DNA of 22,729 bases from M55B112 sp040880545 (GCA_040880545.1 JBBDIE010000112.1:1-22729); one strand, 5' to 3'; shown: positions 1-6,523, counted from the first letter of the stretch. The notes: generated by a model not told the origin, from the sequence alone. Numbers and translations: made by a program.

Positions 1-1
1 T

Positions 2-133
2 GCTATTTTGCAGTATTATGATTTTGCGGATACCATTTTTCAGATAGATGAACTTATTACCAATCAAATCATTGAACATGACAGATTTATACGCATGTCG
101 CCATATCTTACCGTTAAAAGTTCTAAGGAATAG
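2..133 (+). CDS. 3' end of an unidentified protein-coding gene (partial)
   Basis: An open frame runs from the first bases of the window to a TAG stop at 131–133, giving the last 43 residues of a protein whose start lies outside. The visible part (YYDFADTIFQIDEL near its start, ending VKSSKE) is mixed polar and aromatic with no recognisable motif, membrane segment or repeat. I do not recognise the family. It is on the same strand as rpsU but separated by about 186 nt that includes a promoter, so it probably belongs to the preceding transcription unit. That it is coding is an inference from the uninterrupted frame and an AT-rich non-coding stretch beginning right after the stop. Confidence 0.5.
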   Translation, partial: AILQYYDFADTIFQIDELITNQIIEHDRFIRMSPYLTVKSSKE

Positions 134-262
134 TTCAGAATTGTCTTGATTTTAAACTTAAATTTTTCTATTTTTATAGATGAATTGTCAAAGTAAGTCT
201 AAATTCAAAATTTCAACAAAAGAACACTGACGCATTATTTTTTCAAAAAAATCCCGAAACTG

Positions 263-293
263 TTGATTTTACGAAATTGAATTTCTAAATTTG
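263..293 (+). promoter_or_regulatory. Bacteroidota-type promoter for rpsU–xerC–hpf
   Basis: TTG at 263–265 is followed after 20 nt by TAAATTTG at 286–293. This fits the Bacteroidota primary sigma consensus (TTG, 19–21 nt, TAnnTTTG). It sits about 27 nt before the rpsU start codon in a very AT-rich gap (134–319), which otherwise shows nothing I can name. Start of transcription is inferred to lie around 299–302, giving a short leader that contains little besides the ribosome binding site. Confidence 0.75.
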
Positions 294-308
294 CGGCTCA
301 TTAAAAAA

Positions 309-313
309 AGGAG
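309..313 (+). promoter_or_regulatory. Shine-Dalgarno site of rpsU
   Basis: AGGAG at 309–313 lies 6 nt before the ATG at 320. Most genes in this window have A/T-rich start regions and no such motif. In Bacteroidota the ribosome hides its anti-SD sequence with help from bS21, so an SD on the bS21 gene itself is a known candidate for autoregulation. Confidence 0.8.
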
Positions 314-319
314 AAATTC

Positions 320-511
320 ATGATAGTTATTCCTGTAAAAGAAGGTGAAAACATCGAAAGGTCGCTAAAGAAGTTCAAAAGGAAGTTTGAAAAGACGGGT
401 GTTGTAAAGGAATTGCGTAACAGGCAGGCATTTACAAAGCCTTCTGTGGAGAAGAGGCAGCAGAAGCTGAAAGCGGTTTATGTACAGAAGCTGCAGCGGG
501 AAGAAGAATAG
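320..511 (+). CDS. rpsU: 30S ribosomal protein bS21
   Basis: Encodes a 63-residue, strongly basic protein with the bS21 pattern: an N-terminal strand (MIVIPVKEGENIERSLKKFKR) followed by arginine/lysine-rich helices that contact 16S rRNA near the anti-SD region on the 30S platform. The length is normal for the Bacteroidota form. The ATG at 320 has a clear AGGAG 6 nt upstream, which decides the start. It is the first gene of an operon with xerC and hpf. Work on Flavobacterium johnsoniae established that bS21 helps sequester the anti-SD in this phylum and that rpsU translation responds to bS21 level; the SD seen here is what that model needs. The identity is secure. Confidence 0.97.
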   Translation: MIVIPVKEGENIERSLKKFKRKFEKTGVVKELRNRQAFTKPSVEKRQQKLKAVYVQKLQREEE

Positions 512-549
512 TTGATTTGAATTTAGGCAGTGGATTGGATGAACTGCCT

Positions 550-1431
550 ATGAACGGAGTAAATGATTTCATTACGTACCTGCAGATTGAAAAACGATAT
601 GCAGATCATACGTTGACTTCTTATAAAAAAGATTTGGAGCAATACCATGCTTTCTGCTGCGAAAACGGCAAAGAGGGCATGGATTTGTTTTTTAAGACGA
701 TCAGGAACTGGGTGGTTCATCTCATGGAAAATGATTATACACCCAAAACCATCCATCGAAAATTATCTTCCCTCAGATCATATTGCAGGTATCAGATTAA
801 ACTCGGCAACCTCGATGCGGATCCGGTAGAGAAAGTGCTGAAGCCTAAACTGAATAAACGGATTCCGCAATTTGTTGATGAGCAGGGTATCAACAATTTG
901 CTGGATAACTACGTATTTGGAGACGATTTCGAGGGAGTTCGAAACAGACTGATTATTAATCTGTTGTATCAGACCGGAATCCGGAGAAGTGAACTCGTGG
1001 GATTATCGGTTTCTTCCTGGAATAAGAGCCAGGGAACTTTAAAAGTATTGGGAAAAAGAGATAAAGAAAGAATAATTCCGGTTGGTCGAGAACTTTCTGA
1101 TGAGTTAATGAGTTATCTACATATTAGGGGTCAATTTTTTCCGGATACGAAAGTTGAATCGTTGTTTCTAACCGGAATGGGAAAGCAGGTTTACCCGGAA
1201 CTCATATATCGAATCGTGAAGAAGTATATTAGCATGATCACCACCCTTGAAAAAACCAGTCCCCATATTCTCAGGCATACATTTGCAACCCACATGTTGA
1301 ATAGTGGGGCAGATCTCAATGCAATCAAGGAGCTGCTTGGTCATGCCAATCTCTCGGCCACGCAAGTATATACGCACAATACTTTTGAGAAATTGAAATC
1401 TATTTATAACCAGGCTCACCCCAGAGCTTAA
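550..1431 (+). CDS. xerC: Tyrosine recombinase, XerC/XerD family
   Basis: A 293-residue site-specific recombinase of the phage-integrase family, expected to act on chromosome dimer (dif) sites during division. An N-terminal SAM-like core-binding domain (about 1–85) precedes the catalytic domain. The full catalytic set is visible: Arg145 (in TGIR), Lys169 (in LGKRDKER), His239 and Arg242 (HILRH), His265 (LLGHANL) and nucleophile Tyr274 (VYTH). A longer form could begin at TTG 517 (304 aa), but ATG 550 fits the usual XerC/D N-terminus (FITYLQIEKRYADHTL) better. It lies 38 nt after rpsU and 16 nt before hpf. Its place in a ribosome operon is typical of Bacteroidota. XerC versus XerD cannot be settled from sequence alone. 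Confidence 0.93.
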   Translation: MNGVNDFITYLQIEKRYADHTLTSYKKDLEQYHAFCCENGKEGMDLFFKTIRNWVVHLMENDYTPKTIHRKLSSLRSYCRYQIKLGNLDADPVEKVLKPKLNKRIPQFVDEQGINNLLDNYVFGDDFEGVRNRLIINLLYQTGIRRSELVGLSVSSWNKSQGTLKVLGKRDKERIIPVGRELSDELMSYLHIRGQFFPDTKVESLFLTGMGKQVYPELIYRIVKKYISMITTLEKTSPHILRHTFATHMLNSGADLNAIKELLGHANLSATQVYTHNTFEKLKSIYNQAHPRA

Positions 1432-1435
1432 AAAC

Positions 1436-1442
1436 AAGGAGG
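1436..1442 (+). promoter_or_regulatory. Strong Shine-Dalgarno site of hpf
   Basis: AAGGAGG at 1436–1442 is a full anti-SD complement, 5 nt before the ATG at 1448. It lies in the 16-nt gap after xerC. It is the strongest SD in the window, in a phylum that rarely uses them. Confidence 0.8.
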
Positions 1443-1447
1443 CGATC

Positions 1448-1750
1448 ATGAACGTTAAGATTCATTCAGTCAAGTTTGATGCTGACAGCAAACTTTTAGG
1501 TTTTATTGAAGAGAAAGTAAATAAACTTGAAGTATTTTACGACGATATTCTGGGTGCTGAAGTTTTCTTAAGACTTCAGAAAGATACCCAGGAGCGGGAG
1601 AATAAAATAGTTGAGATAAAGCTTGATGTTGCAAAAAATCCCCTGTTTTCAAAAAAGCATAGCAAGACATTTGAGGAAGCAACTGATTTGACAGTCGATG
1701 CATTGCGCAGGCAGGTACTAAAACACAAAAATAAAGCAAGAAAAAACTGA
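1448..1750 (+). CDS. hpf: Ribosome hibernation promoting factor, short form (HPF/RaiA)
   Basis: Encodes 100 residues of the HPF/YfiA (sigma-54 modulation) family. The protein binds the 30S decoding region in starved cells and silences the ribosome. The family pattern is seen: an N-terminal strand MNVKIHSVKFDADSKL, a helix with KVNKLEVFYDDI, then the ENKIVEIKLDV strand and a basic C-terminal helix RRQVLKHKNKARKN. The long-form C-terminal dimerisation domain is absent, so this is the short type. It is the last gene of the rpsU–xerC–hpf operon, followed 17 nt later by a terminator. The AAGGAGG in front is unusual for the phylum and suggests it shares a translation control mode with rpsU. Confidence 0.94.
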   Translation: MNVKIHSVKFDADSKLLGFIEEKVNKLEVFYDDILGAEVFLRLQKDTQERENKIVEIKLDVAKNPLFSKKHSKTFEEATDLTVDALRRQVLKHKNKARKN

Positions 1751-1767
1751 GGCCCGTAGAACCGGTT

Positions 1768-1797
1768 AAAAAAGGGCTGCTTCGGCGGCCTTTTTTT
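1768..1797 (+). terminator. Rho-independent terminator after hpf
   Basis: The arms GGGCTGC and GCGGCCT enclose a TTCG tetraloop (1781–1784), extended by an A-run pairing with the downstream run of seven T at 1791–1797. It ends the rpsU–xerC–hpf unit. The rest of the gap to the next promoter (1798–1926) is AT-rich and shows nothing recognisable. Confidence 0.9.
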
Positions 1798-1926
1798 ATG
1801 CTGGAAATCAAATATTATTCACTAATCTATATTGCAGTAAAACAAACAGATAAATTAAATTATTGACCAGGAAATGGAGCCTCACTTTTCAAATGGTGAA
1901 TGACTCGAAAAAAATAAAAAGAATTT

Positions 1927-1958
1927 TTTGTCATATAGTTTTTTATTTCATACATTTG
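1927..1958 (+). promoter_or_regulatory. Promoter of the tRNA–tuf operon
   Basis: TTTG at 1927–1930, a 20-nt spacer, and TACATTTG at 1951–1958 match the Bacteroidota TTTG / TAnnTTTG consensus. It stands about 40 nt before the first tRNA and after the hpf terminator, so it is expected to drive the four tRNAs and tuf and, by read-through, the genes beyond. Confidence 0.75.
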
Positions 1959-1999
1959 CAAACCGATTTTGGAGGGTAGTTTAATTGATGTAAATCAAT

Positions 2000-2073
2000 G
2001 CCGATGTAGCTCAGTTGGTCAGAGCAGCTGATTTGTAATCAGCAGGTCGGGGGTTCGAATCCCTCCATCGGCT
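2000..2073 (+). tRNA. tRNA-Thr (anticodon TGT)
   Basis: A 74-nt cloverleaf. Acceptor GCCGATG (2000–2006) pairs with CATCGGC (2066–2072), discriminator T. The anticodon stem GCTGA/TCAGC encloses TTTGTAA, giving TGT. The T-loop is TTCGAAT. No CCA is encoded. First of a Thr–Tyr–Gly–Thr cluster before tuf, the same order as thrU–tyrU–glyT–thrT–tufB in E. coli. Confidence 0.97.
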
Positions 2074-2099
2074 CAAAAGACATGATAATTCATGGTCTG

Positions 2100-2182
2100 G
2101 GGGAGATACCAAAGTGGCCAACTGGGGCAGACTGTAAATCTGCTGTCGCACGACTTCGGAGGTTCGAATCCTTCTCTCCCCA
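2100..2182 (+). tRNA. tRNA-Tyr (anticodon GTA)
   Basis: An 83-nt class II tRNA with a long variable arm. Acceptor GGGGAGA (2100–2106) pairs with TCTCCCC (2175–2181), discriminator A at 2182. The anticodon arm GCAGA-CTGTAAA-TCTGC gives GTA. T-stem GGAGG/CCTTC encloses TTCGAAT. No CCA is encoded. Its 3' end plus trailer is partly repeated about 96 nt downstream (2263–2292). Confidence 0.97.
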
Positions 2183-2196
2183 CGGAAGTTTTTTGA
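2167..2196 (+). repeat. Direct repeat copy A: tRNA-Tyr 3' end plus trailer
   Basis: Thirty bases covering the end of tRNA-Tyr and its T-rich trailer (ending GTTTTTTGA). Copy B at 2263–2292 matches at 26 of 30 positions. Together they show that the segment after tRNA-Tyr arose by a local duplication. Confidence 0.7.
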
Positions 2197-2202
2197 AATG
2201 TT

Positions 2203-2278
2203 GGGGAGCAAAACTACCTGGGAGGTTCGAACTCACGAAGGCTGACGACAGAAAGCCTGAGTAATCCTTTTCTCCCCA
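2203..2278 (+). other. tRNA-like element: acceptor and T-stem only, with a hairpin in the T-loop
   Basis: A 76-nt stretch that resembles a rearranged copy of the tRNA-Tyr just upstream. GGGGAGC (2203–2209) can pair with TCTCCCC (2271–2277; six pairs, then C·T), followed by A2278. GGAGG (2221–2225) pairs with CCTTT (2266–2270) using G·U wobbles, and TTCGAA (2226–2231) starts a T-loop. Only 11 nt separate the acceptor strand from the T-stem, so D, anticodon and variable arms are missing. About 33 nt are inserted in the T-loop; they fold as ACTC/GAGT (2231–2234 with 2259–2262) and AGGCT/AGCCT (2239–2243 with 2254–2258) around a 10-nt loop. It could be a decayed duplicate or a functional tRNA mimic; the sequence alone does not decide. 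Confidence 0.55.
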
Positions 2279-2292
2279 CAAACGTTTTTTGA
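2263..2292 (+). repeat. Direct repeat copy B: end of tRNA-like element plus trailer
   Basis: Second copy of the repeat at 2167–2196, with one change in the 17-base tRNA part (C to T, which keeps the T-stem paired by wobble), three changes in the 5 bases after it, and an identical TTTTTTGA tail. Confidence 0.7.
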
Positions 2293-2313
2293 CACAATAA
2301 CACACAACACAAC

Positions 2314-2387
<74 letters not shown>

Positions 2388-2461
2388 AAAAGTTCTTTGT
2401 CGGGTTTGGATCGTGATGTTCCCCCTGTTCCCGGAATGATCCGGCAGCCAGGTATTTTTAT

Positions 2462-2533
<72 letters not shown>

Positions 2534-2600
2534 CAAAAGTATAAATGAAAGTAACAGAAAGTAACTATTTACAAGTATCAATATTAATTTAATTTAAGTT

Positions 2601-3788
2601 ATGGCTAAAGAAAAATTTGATAGGTCCAAAGCGCACGTCAATATTGGTACCATTGGTCATGTTGACCACGGTAAGACCACTTTGACCGCTGCTATTACTA
2701 CAGTTCTTGCAAAGAAAGGTCTTTCTGAGATCAGAGACTTTGACTCTATTGACAATGCGCCCGAGGAAAAAGAGAGAGGTATCACAATTAACACAGCTCA
2801 CGTTGAATACCAGACAGCTACACGCCATTACGCGCACGTTGACTGCCCGGGACACGCTGACTATGTAAAGAACATGGTTACCGGTGCTGCCCAGATGGAC
2901 GGAGCTATTCTTGTTGTTGCTGGTACAGATGGACCGATGCCACAAACCAGGGAGCACATTCTTCTTGCACGCCAGGTAAACGTACCCAAGGTGGTAGTAT
3001 TTCTGAACAAAGTAGACATGGTTGACGATGAAGAACTTCTCGAACTTGTTGAAATGGAAGTACGTGAGCTGCTGGATTTCTATGAATTTGACGGCGAAAA
3101 TGCTCCTGTTATTCACGGTTCCGCACTTGGTGCCCTTAACGGAGAAGAGAAGTGGGAAGAAAAAGTAATGGAACTGATGGATGCGGTAGATAGTTTTATT
3201 CCGATTCCACCGCGTGAAAAAGAGAAGCCATTTCTTATGCCGGTTGAAGATGTATTCTCTATTACCGGACGTGGAACTGTTGCCACAGGTCGGATTGAAA
3301 CCGGCGTTGTAAATACTGGAGAAGAACTGGCAATTATAGGTCTGGGTGCTGAAGGTCGTAAGACCGTTTGTACCGGAGTAGAGATGTTCCGTAAGATACT
3401 TGATACAGGAGAAGCAGGCGACAATGTTGGGCTGTTGCTCAGGGGTATTGACAAAAAAGAGATCAAAAGGGGCATGGTTCTTTCAAAGCCCGGCTCAATT
3501 ACTCCCCATACAAAGTTTAAAGCTGAGGTATATGTGTTGAAGAAAGAGGAAGGTGGCCGTCACACTCCTTTCCACAACAACTATCGCCCGCAGTTCTACC
3601 TGAGAACCCTTGACGTGACTGGTGAGATTCAACTTCCTGAAGGAACAGAAATGGTCATGCCTGGTGATAATGTTACCATCACGGTAAACCTGATCTACCC
3701 GGTGGCTATCAACAAAGGTCTGCGTTTTGCGATTCGTGAAGGCGGAAGAACAGTTGGTGCTGGTCAGGTAATTGATATCATTGAATAA
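2601..3788 (+). CDS. tuf: Translation elongation factor EF-Tu
   Basis: A 395-residue GTPase that delivers aminoacyl-tRNA to the ribosomal A site. Domain 1 carries the P-loop GHVDHGKT (residues 19–26), the switch region RGITINTAHVEY, DCPGHADY (G3) and NKVDMVD (G4). Domains 2 and 3 follow (about 205–395), with GRGTVATGRIE and the C-terminal REGGRTVGAGQV signature. Length is standard. The start ATG has an A/T-rich upstream region without SD, as expected in this phylum. It follows tRNAs, which it presumably shares a transcript with, and is followed by a hairpin terminator. Only one copy is in this window. Start-region serine/lysine content and all GTPase motifs are intact, so it should be functional. 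Confidence 0.98.
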   Translation: MAKEKFDRSKAHVNIGTIGHVDHGKTTLTAAITTVLAKKGLSEIRDFDSIDNAPEEKERGITINTAHVEYQTATRHYAHVDCPGHADYVKNMVTGAAQMDGAILVVAGTDGPMPQTREHILLARQVNVPKVVVFLNKVDMVDDEELLELVEMEVRELLDFYEFDGENAPVIHGSALGALNGEEKWEEKVMELMDAVDSFIPIPPREKEKPFLMPVEDVFSITGRGTVATGRIETGVVNTGEELAIIGLGAEGRKTVCTGVEMFRKILDTGEAGDNVGLLLRGIDKKEIKRGMVLSKPGSITPHTKFKAEVYVLKKEEGGRHTPFHNNYRPQFYLRTLDVTGEIQLPEGTEMVMPGDNVTITVNLIYPVAINKGLRFAIREGGRTVGAGQVIDIIE

Positions 3789-3809
3789 GACGTTGGTAGT
3801 AAACTTTTT

Positions 3810-3853
3810 AAAAAGAGATCGGTCCTGATACATATTTGGACCGGCCTCTTTTT
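3810..3853 (+). terminator. Hairpin terminator or attenuator between tuf and tRNA-Trp
   Basis: Left arm 3810–3825 (AAAAAGAG then CGGTCC) pairs with right arm 3838–3853 (GGACCG then CTCTTTTT) with a T·G wobble and one A×C mismatch; the loop is 12 nt. The A-run/T-run ends make it look bidirectional. It ends 18 nt before tRNA-Trp and I see no consensus promoter in that space, so partial read-through into the secE–rpoC genes is likely. Confidence 0.8.
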
Positions 3854-3871
3854 GACTGTTTAAAAGCACAA

Positions 3872-3944
3872 ACGGGTGTAGCTCAGTTGGTAGAGCACTG
3901 GTCTCCAAAACCAGGTGTCGGGCGTTCGAGTCGCTCCTCCCGTG
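3872..3944 (+). tRNA. tRNA-Trp (anticodon CCA)
   Basis: A 73-nt cloverleaf. Acceptor ACGGGTG (3872–3878) pairs with CTCCCGT (3937–3943), with an internal T·T at the sixth pair; discriminator G. The anticodon arm CTGGT-CTCCAAA-ACCAG gives CCA. T-stem GGGCG/CGCTC encloses TTCGAGT. No CCA is encoded. It ends 18 nt before secE and is likely processed from the same transcript. Confidence 0.97.
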
Positions 3945-3962
3945 CAAATTCATCCATAGGAA

Positions 3963-4154
3963 ATGAGAAAAATAATAAATTACCTGAAGGAATCCTATAC
4001 AGAACTGGTGCACAAGGTGACCTGGCCTACGTGGAAAGAATTACAGAACAGTGCAATAGTGGTAATGATCGCTTCACTGATCTTTGCACTGATTGTCTTT
4101 GTAATGGACACCACTTTTCAAACTATACTGGAAGGCATCTATAAATTAGTCTGA
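3963..4154 (+). CDS. secE: Preprotein translocase subunit SecE
   Basis: A 63-residue membrane protein of the SecYEG channel. It has the family pattern: an amphipathic N-terminal helix (MRKIINYLKESYTELVHKV), the conserved TWPTWKE segment (residues about 20–26) that lies along the membrane face, and one transmembrane helix (about 29–50, IVVMIASLIFALIVFVMD). This is the single-TM form usual outside the enterics. It sits between tRNA-Trp and nusG, 9 nt before nusG, in the near-universal secE–nusG–rplK order. The start ATG is supported by family alignment; a weak AGGA lies very close to it. Confidence 0.95.
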   Translation: MRKIINYLKESYTELVHKVTWPTWKELQNSAIVVMIASLIFALIVFVMDTTFQTILEGIYKLV

Positions 4155-4163
4155 CGATAGAAA

Positions 4164-4715
4164 ATGAGCGAATTAGCAAAAAAATGGTATGTTCTCAGAG
4201 CAATCGGTGGCAAAGAGAAGAAGGCAAAAGAATATATCGAAAGTGAAGTTTCACGTTTGAATCTTCAGGATTATATATCCCAGGTTTTGATCCCTACTGA
4301 AAAAATTTACCAGATCAGAAACGGTAAAAAAATTAGTAAGGAAAGAAACTATTTTCCCGGGTATGTGTTGGTTGAAGCTGTATTAACAGGTGAAATTCCA
4401 CACATCCTGAGAAATATCCCCAACGTAATCGGCTTCCTGGGCAGCCAGGGCGAACAACAACCCATTCCCTTGCGAGAATCGGAGGTGAACAGGATTCTTG
4501 GGAAAGTCGATGAGCTGACGGCCGGAGATGAAGAGATCAGTGTACCTTACTTTGTTGGGGAATCTGTGAAAGTAATTGATGGTCCGTTCAATAGTTTTAC
4601 CGGCATAATTGAAGAGGTGAATCATGAGAAAAAGAAACTGAAGGTGATGGTTAAGATCTTTGGTAGAAAAACACCTCTTGAACTCAGCTTTATGCAGGTA
4701 GAAAAAGAAGGATAG
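4164..4715 (+). CDS. nusG: Transcription termination/antitermination factor NusG
   Basis: A 183-residue RNA polymerase cofactor that bridges the clamp and couples polymerase to ribosome or Rho. The N-terminal NGN domain (about 1–115) starts KKWYVLRAIGGKEKKAKEYI and contains the FPGYVLVEA strand. The C-terminal KOW domain (about 128–183) contains VKVIDGPFNSFTGIIEEV and ends with ELSFMQVEK. Length matches the family. Between them lies an acidic linker of about 15 residues. It follows secE by 9 nt; the 105 nt after it hold a possible leader of the rplK operon. Confidence 0.96.
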   Translation: MSELAKKWYVLRAIGGKEKKAKEYIESEVSRLNLQDYISQVLIPTEKIYQIRNGKKISKERNYFPGYVLVEAVLTGEIPHILRNIPNVIGFLGSQGEQQPIPLRESEVNRILGKVDELTAGDEEISVPYFVGESVKVIDGPFNSFTGIIEEVNHEKKKLKVMVKIFGRKTPLELSFMQVEKEG

Positions 4716-4720
4716 AATAA

Positions 4721-4762
4721 AAGCATTGCGAACCCGGTAATTGTATGTCCAGAAAAATGCTT
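4721..4762 (+). promoter_or_regulatory. Possible hairpin in the rplK leader
   Basis: AAGCATT (4721–4727) is perfectly complementary to AATGCTT (4756–4762), closing a 28-nt loop, in the 105-nt gap between nusG and rplK. It is the longest gap in the nusG–rplL stretch. The region could be a leader for feedback by L1 or another ribosomal protein, but I cannot match it to a known binding site. The pairing is short and may be chance. Confidence 0.3.
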
Positions 4763-4820
4763 CCTGTACATTTATCAAAAAGGTTTGTAATTAAACTCCA
4801 TACGTAAATATAAATTAGAA

Positions 4821-5264
4821 ATGGCAAAAGAAGTAGAAGGCTTAATTAAGTTACAGATCAGGGGTGGAGCTGCTAATCCGTCCCCTCCCGTAGGACCTGC
4901 ATTGGGTGCTAAGGGTGTAAACATTATGGAGTTCTGCAAGCAATTTAATGGCAGAACCCAGGACCAGGCCGGAAAAATTTTGCCCGTGATTATTACCGTT
5001 TTCAAGGATAAGTCATTTGACTTTATCGTTAAAACACCACCTGTGGCAGTGCAACTGCTGGAGGCGGCAAAACTCAAGGGAGGATCAGCTGAATCCAACA
5101 GGATTAAGGTTGCTTCTGTATCCTGGGACCAGGTAAGAACAATCGCGGAAGGCAAGATGCCGGACCTGAATGCGTTTACCGTAGAATCTGCAATGAAAAT
5201 GGTGGCCGGAACCGCCAGGAGTATGGGAATTACTGTTCAAGGAAAATTCCCGTCTAACAATTAA
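4821..5264 (+). CDS. rplK: 50S ribosomal protein uL11
   Basis: A 147-residue protein of the GTPase-associated centre that binds 23S rRNA helices 43/44 and contacts EF-G and RelA-type factors. The N-terminal domain has KLQIRGGAANPSPPVGPALG (the conserved PPVGPALG loop, about residues 20–30). The C-terminal RNA-binding domain has the PPVAVQLLEAAK segment and the closing TARSMGI motif. Length is typical. It begins the rplKAJL block, 11 nt before rplA, and has no SD. Confidence 0.97.
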   Translation: MAKEVEGLIKLQIRGGAANPSPPVGPALGAKGVNIMEFCKQFNGRTQDQAGKILPVIITVFKDKSFDFIVKTPPVAVQLLEAAKLKGGSAESNRIKVASVSWDQVRTIAEGKMPDLNAFTVESAMKMVAGTARSMGITVQGKFPSNN

Positions 5265-5275
5265 TTTTATAAATA

Positions 5276-5977
5276 ATGGGTAAACTTACTAAACACAGGA
5301 AGTTAGCTTTAGAGAAGTTAGACAAGGACAAACAATATACACTTGCGGAAGCTGCAAAGCTTGTCAAAGAAATTTCTTCGACAAAATTTGATGCTTCTCT
5401 GGATCTGAACGTCAGACTTGGGGTTGACCCAAGGAAAGCGAATCAGATGGTACGTGGTGTTGTGACTCTTCCCCACGGAACCGGAAAGGATTTAACCGTT
5501 CTGGCTCTGTGTACTCCTGACAAAGAGGAAGAAGCCAAAGCTGCCGGTGCCGATTACGTAGGTTTGGATGAATATATCGAGAAGATCGAAAAAGGTTGGA
5601 CAGATATGGATGTAATCATCACAATGCCTGCTGTAATGGCAAAACTCGGTAAGCTGGGGCGGGTGCTCGGACCAAGGGGTCTGATGCCTAATCCGAAAAG
5701 CGGAACTGTTACCATGGAAATCGGAAAAGCTGTTGAAGAGGTGAAGAAAGGTAAAATCGATTTCAAAGTGGATAAATACGGTATCATTCATACCTCTGTT
5801 GGGAAAGTTTCATTTGACGAACCGAAAATAGTTGAAAATGTGAAGGAATTTATCCAGACCATTAATAAACTGAAACCGGCTGCGGCAAAAGGAACCTATA
5901 TCAGGAGTTTGTATCTTTCCAGTACGATGAGTCCTGGTATAAGATTGGACCCTAAAGCTATCGAAGAGAAAAAATAA
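5276..5977 (+). CDS. rplA: 50S ribosomal protein uL1
   Basis: A 233-residue protein of the mobile L1 stalk, which helps release deacylated tRNA from the E site and in many bacteria represses its own mRNA. The family motifs are present: FDASLDLNVRLGVDPRKANQ, VVTLPHGTGK, and the signature LGRVLGPRGLMPNPKSGTV (about residues 125–143). The basic SVGKVSF and the C-terminal SSTMSPGIRLD are also seen. Length is normal. It follows rplK by 11 nt and precedes rplJ by 21 nt. The upstream bases are A/T-rich without SD. Confidence 0.97.
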   Translation: MGKLTKHRKLALEKLDKDKQYTLAEAAKLVKEISSTKFDASLDLNVRLGVDPRKANQMVRGVVTLPHGTGKDLTVLALCTPDKEEEAKAAGADYVGLDEYIEKIEKGWTDMDVIITMPAVMAKLGKLGRVLGPRGLMPNPKSGTVTMEIGKAVEEVKKGKIDFKVDKYGIIHTSVGKVSFDEPKIVENVKEFIQTINKLKPAAAKGTYIRSLYLSSTMSPGIRLDPKAIEEKK

Positions 5978-5998
5978 TCGCTAAAGAATCTCTAGAGA

Positions 5999-6523
5999 AT
6001 GAGAAGAGAAGATAAAAATGTAATTATTGACGATCTGGTAACTGGTTTGAATCAGACCAAACATTTCTATCTCACCGATATTTCTGAGCTAAATGCTGAA
6101 GAAACATCAAAGTTGAGAAGAAAATGTTTTGAAAGTCAAGTCAGACTACTGGTAGTTAAGAATACATTACTCAAAAAAGCTATGGAGAAATCCGATGGTG
6201 ATTTTGATGAACTTTATGAGGTGTTGAAAGATTCAACATCGATCATGTTTTGCGAAACTGCAAATGTTCCTGCAAAAGTGATCAGGGAATTCAGAAAAAC
6301 CTTGGAAAGACCTATCCTGAAAGCTGCCTTTGTTGAGGAATCAATATACATTGGCGACAATCAATTGGATAGCCTCTCCACGATCAAATCTAAGGAAGAG
6401 CTGCTTGCAGATCTGTTAACACTGCTCACATCGCCTGCCACTAGCCTGGCATCAGCGCTGAAAGGCAATGCCAGCAGACTGGCCGGAGCACTCAAAACAT
6501 TATCTGAAAAAGAACAAGTTTAA
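5999..6523 (+). CDS. rplJ: 50S ribosomal protein uL10
   Basis: A 174-residue protein forming the base of the L7/L12 stalk. The N-terminal RNA-binding domain contains the LRRKC and VVKNTLLKKAME motifs (about residues 37–63) typical of L10. The C-terminal helix (about 135–174) contains the LLTLLTSPATSLASALKG stretch that binds L7/L12 dimers. It lies 21 nt after rplA and 24 nt before rplL. That short gap leaves no room for the long L10 mRNA leader found in E. coli, so L10(L12) feedback, if present, must act elsewhere. Confidence 0.96.
   Translation: MRREDKNVIIDDLVTGLNQTKHFYLTDISELNAEETSKLRRKCFESQVRLLVVKNTLLKKAMEKSDGDFDELYEVLKDSTSIMFCETANVPAKVIREFRKTLERPILKAAFVEESIYIGDNQLDSLSTIKSKEELLADLLTLLTSPATSLASALKGNASRLAGALKTLSEKEQV

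Noticed and set aside
517..549. TTG start for the recombinase, adding 11 residues
   Set aside because: The extra residues do not fit the usual XerC/D N-terminus and ATG 550 does; it cannot be fully excluded.
3836..4144. A 102-residue + strand frame covering the tuf terminator, tRNA-Trp and secE
   Set aside because: It reads through a terminator and a tRNA and is in the wrong frame for secE, whose family match is clear.
5989..5998. Palindrome TCTCTAGAGA just before rplJ
   Set aside because: Only 10 nt with no loop; it is too short to form a hairpin and is likely chance.
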